DNA from: an uncultured Collinsella sp.
GTDB taxonomy: Bacteria; Actinomycetota; Coriobacteriia; Coriobacteriales; Coriobacteriaceae
Direction of reading: 5' to 3'
Assembly: GCA_902470365.1 (NCBI GenBank)
Contig: CABRFZ010000024.1
Coordinates: 1 to 34,660, forward strand
DNA length: 34,660 nucleotides
Both the position numbers and the translations under genes were made by a program. Below are positions 32,968 to 34,660 of the stretch, in pieces; position 1 is the stretch's first letter; the number at the start of each line of letters is the position of its first letter. Below the pieces are notes generated by a model. The model saw only the letters and a list, made by a program, of their open reading frames with translations. It ran no database searches and was not told the DNA's origin.

Positions 32968-33366
32968 TTACCAGACGTAAGCGATGATCTCGCCGCCGAC
33001 GTTGTGCTTGCGAGCATCGCGGTCGGTCATGACGCCATGGCTGGTGGAAATAATGGCGGTACCAAGGCCACCGCGGACGCGGGGCATGTCGGCAACGCCG
33101 GTGTACTTACGCAGGCCCGGCTTGGAAATGCGGCGGATGCCGTTGATGACCTTAGCCTTCTTGGGACCATACTTAAGCGTGATGTGCAGAGTCTTCTGGG
33201 GAACGGTGTCCTCGACATCGTAGCCCTCGATGTAGCCCTCCTCGTGCAGAACACGAGCGATCTCGACGAGCTTCTTGCTGCTCGGCATGGAGACCGTGGC
33301 CTTGTTCACAGAGTTAGCGTTACGGATGCGCGTAAGCATATCTGCGATCGGGTCTGTAAGGTTCAT
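32968..33366 (-). CDS. rpsH: 30S ribosomal protein uS8
   Basis: A 16S rRNA helix 21 binder; in E. coli it also represses the spc operon at the rplE message. It has 132 residues: MNLTDPIADMLTRIRNANSV, then RISKPGLRKYTGVADMPRVR and the end GVMTDRDARKHNVGGEIIAYVW. AAGGAG lies upstream of the ATG. The gap to rpsN is 119 nt, longer than usual, with nothing clear in it. Confidence 0.98.
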   Translation of the reverse strand: MNLTDPIADMLTRIRNANSVNKATVSMPSSKKLVEIARVLHEEGYIEGYDVEDTVPQKTLHITLKYGPKKAKVINGIRRISKPGLRKYTGVADMPRVRGGLGTAIISTSHGVMTDRDARKHNVGGEIIAYVW

Positions 33367-33485
33367 ACAGATTCTCCTTCGTTCTTGATGAACACGTGCT
33401 CTTGGTTCTTCGCCGCCCTTAACGGCAAAGCCTTTTTAGCGCGTTTTCCCTGTTCCAAACTGATGCTTGAAACGCTGGTAGTGAC

Positions 33486-33671
33486 TTACCAGCTGGCCTT
33501 CTTAACGCCGGGAAGCTCGCCCTTGAGTGCAAGCTCGCGGAAGCAGACACGGCACAGGCCGAACTTGCGGTACACAGAGTGCGGACGGCCGCAGCGCTGG
33601 CAGCGCGTGTACTCACGAGTAGAGAACTTCTGCTTGCGATTGCACTTGACGATCATCGATGTCTTAGCCAC
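33486..33671 (-). CDS. rpsN: 30S ribosomal protein uS14, zinc-type (GTG start)
   Basis: A 61-residue type Z S14: AKTSMIVKCNRKQKFSTREY, with CQRCGRPHSV and CRVCFREL supplying four zinc cysteines, and the end GVKKASW. The start is GTG at 33671, 6 nt after GAGGAGG. It lies between rplE and rpsH, the standard order. Confidence 0.97.
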   Translation of the reverse strand: MAKTSMIVKCNRKQKFSTREYTRCQRCGRPHSVYRKFGLCRVCFRELALKGELPGVKKASW

Positions 33672-33705
33672 TTATATCCTCCTCACATAGAGTATTGTTC
33701 GCCCC

Positions 33706-33735
33706 AAGCGCCGCCCCCTTGTGGGAACGGCGCTT
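33706..33735 (-). other. Hairpin in the rplE-rpsN gap
   Basis: AAGCGCCG and CGGCGCTT form a perfect 8-bp stem, weakly extended by GCCC/GGGC. It lies between the rplE stop and the rpsN ribosome-binding site, with no U tract. A regulatory or processing role is possible. Confidence 0.5.
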
Positions 33736-33750
33736 ATAGGGCAGGTGAAC

Positions 33751-34308
33751 CTATTTCTTGAACGGGAAACCGAAGGCGTCCAGAAGGGCCTTGGCCTCCT
33801 CATCGGTGTTGGCGGTGGTCACGAAAGTGATGTCCATACCACGCTGGTGATCGACGGAATCGAAGTCGATCTCGGGGAAGATGAGCTGCTCGGTGACGCC
33901 CATGGAGAAGTTACCACGGCCGTCGAAGCTCTTGGCGGAGATGCCGCGGAAGTCGCGGATACGGGGGATCGCGACGGAGGTCAGACGATCGAAGAACTCC
34001 CACATACGGTCGCCACGCAGGGTAACCTTGCAGCCGATCGGCATACCAGCGCGCAGGCGGAAGGTAGCGATGGACTTGCGGGCACGGGTGATCATCGGCT
34101 GCTGGCCGGTGATGGCGCGCAGGTCGCGCACGGCACCGTCGATGGCCTTGGAATCGGTAGCGGCCTCGCCGACACCCATGTTCACGACGATCTTCTCAAA
34201 CTTGGGGATCATCATGACGTTCTCGTACTGGAACTTGTCCTGAAGCTGCTGCTTGACCTCGTTGTTGTACTTGGTCTTCAGACGCGGCACATACTTCTCT
34301 TCTGCCAT
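33751..34308 (-). CDS. rplE: 50S ribosomal protein uL5
   Basis: It binds 5S rRNA and contacts the P-site tRNA. It has 185 residues: YVPRLKTKYNNEVKQQLQDK, then KIVVNMGVGEAATDSKAIDG, GQQPMITRARKSIATFRLRAG and the end FGFPFKK. AAGGAG lies 7 nt upstream of the ATG. It is the first gene of the continuous block. The expected rplX is not directly upstream; a 311-nt non-coding stretch intervenes. Confidence 0.98.
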   Translation of the reverse strand: MAEEKYVPRLKTKYNNEVKQQLQDKFQYENVMMIPKFEKIVVNMGVGEAATDSKAIDGAVRDLRAITGQQPMITRARKSIATFRLRAGMPIGCKVTLRGDRMWEFFDRLTSVAIPRIRDFRGISAKSFDGRGNFSMGVTEQLIFPEIDFDSVDHQRGMDITFVTTANTDEEAKALLDAFGFPFKK

Positions 34309-34445
34309 TGTTCACTCCTTCTTGGGGTTTTAAGCACGGGGCGTGGCCACGATGGGTTGTCCTCGTGCCTCCTGGCTGCACCCGCGCCGCTCATGGCATT
34401 TCGCGGTTTGGACTCGACGCAGCAGGAGCCGACAAAACAATCGGT

Positions 34446-34474
34446 ACTATACGCGCATTGGGTGCGTATTTCCA
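34446..34474 (-). promoter_or_regulatory. Candidate promoter for the rplE-led ribosomal block
   Basis: On the minus strand TGGAAA (34474-34469) and TATAGT (34451-34446) are separated by 17 nt. The -10 matches five of six and the -35 four of six consensus positions. It lies downstream of the 34536-34602 terminator and 138 nt upstream of rplE. The rest of the 34309-34619 gap shows no gene. Confidence 0.5.
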
Positions 34475-34524
34475 GAAAAACCTCGTCTGCCTGCACAACT
34501 CCACAACTCCCCCGCACAAATGGG

Positions 34525-34602
34525 CCCCAAAAAGCAGTTGCGGTGAAATAGGGACTGTTTGGCGGCCTAACAGGCTTAAACAGTCCGTATTTCACCGCAA
34601 CT
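34525..34602 (-). terminator. Long hairpin terminator beyond the right-edge gene
   Basis: Arms 34536-34560 and 34578-34602 (AGTTGCGGTGAAATA then GGACTGTTT) pair at 24 of 25 positions, with an inner GCCT/AGGC stem. Leftwards it is followed by GCTTTTTGG. A stem this long is unusual for a simple terminator and may be a repeat element used as one. Confidence 0.75.
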
Positions 34603-34619
34603 TAATGGTGGGGATGCGA

Positions 34620-34660
34620 TTAGCGCTTGCGGGGGACGAGTTTGGTGCGGCGCAGGTGGA
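34620..34660 (-). CDS. 3' end of an unidentified gene (partial)
   Basis: Reading leftwards from the right edge, 12 sense codons give HLRRTKLVPRKR followed by TAA at 34622-34620. The basic character would suit a ribosomal or RNA-binding protein, and rplX would be expected here, but the ending is not one I recognise. The frame was chosen because a terminator begins 18 nt beyond this stop. Identity is unknown. Confidence 0.4.
   Translation of the reverse strand, partial: HLRRTKLVPRKR

Noticed and set aside
34278..34595. 105-codon minus-strand frame upstream of rplE
   Set aside because: It begins inside the terminator hairpin, has no ribosome-binding site and runs into the start of rplE in another frame.

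Overview
ORGANISM: The window looks like chromosomal DNA of a high-GC anaerobic actinobacterium of the class Coriobacteriia, most like Collinsella. This is an inference from the GC-rich third codon positions, the secA / S10-spc-alpha gene content, the Ala/Lys/Glu-rich tails on ribosomal proteins bL31 and bL17, and the many GGGGAC/GTCCCC intergenic palindromes. It was not tested by any search. LAYOUT: (1) 1-2360, minus strand: the N-terminal 542 codons of secA (cut by the left edge) and rpmE. (2) 2585-9864: a probable acquired island. It is bracketed by two 68-bp direct copies (65/68 identical) and carries a small secreted protein, a fused ABC permease-ATPase, a separate ABC ATPase, a two-unit ABC permease, a divergent DUF2975 membrane protein plus YozG-like HTH regulator, and the catalytic half of a tyrosine recombinase. 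(3) 10042-11825, plus: ACT-domain protein and citrate synthase. (4) 11913-15677: two Cof-type HAD phosphatases and adenine deaminase, with structured repeats between them. (5) 15951-19217, minus: tyrS and a U32 peptidase-family protein; then 19380-21578, plus: a class A penicillin-binding protein with a low-complexity tail. (6) 21767-24363, minus: argR, a family 2 glycosyltransferase and truA. (7) 24399-34308, minus: rplE-rpsN-rpsH-rplF-rplR-rpsE-rpmD-rplO-secY-adk-map-infA-rpmJ-rpsM-rpsK-rpsD-rpoA-rplQ, closed by a strong intrinsic terminator. At the right edge the last 12 codons of another minus-strand gene end in a terminator, so the ribosomal block starting at rplE appears to have its own promoter. 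HOW THE GENES WORK TOGETHER: Region 7 and the edge genes make ribosomes, RNA polymerase alpha and the Sec translocon (SecY here, SecA at the left end). The island is the part least explained by known biology: three related permease units, two ATPases, a secreted small protein translationally coupled to one ABC gene, and a dedicated regulator next to an operator-like palindrome. It may be a peptide export or immunity module. The repeats around genes in region 4 and the long hairpin between map and infA are the other structures that the genes do not explain.
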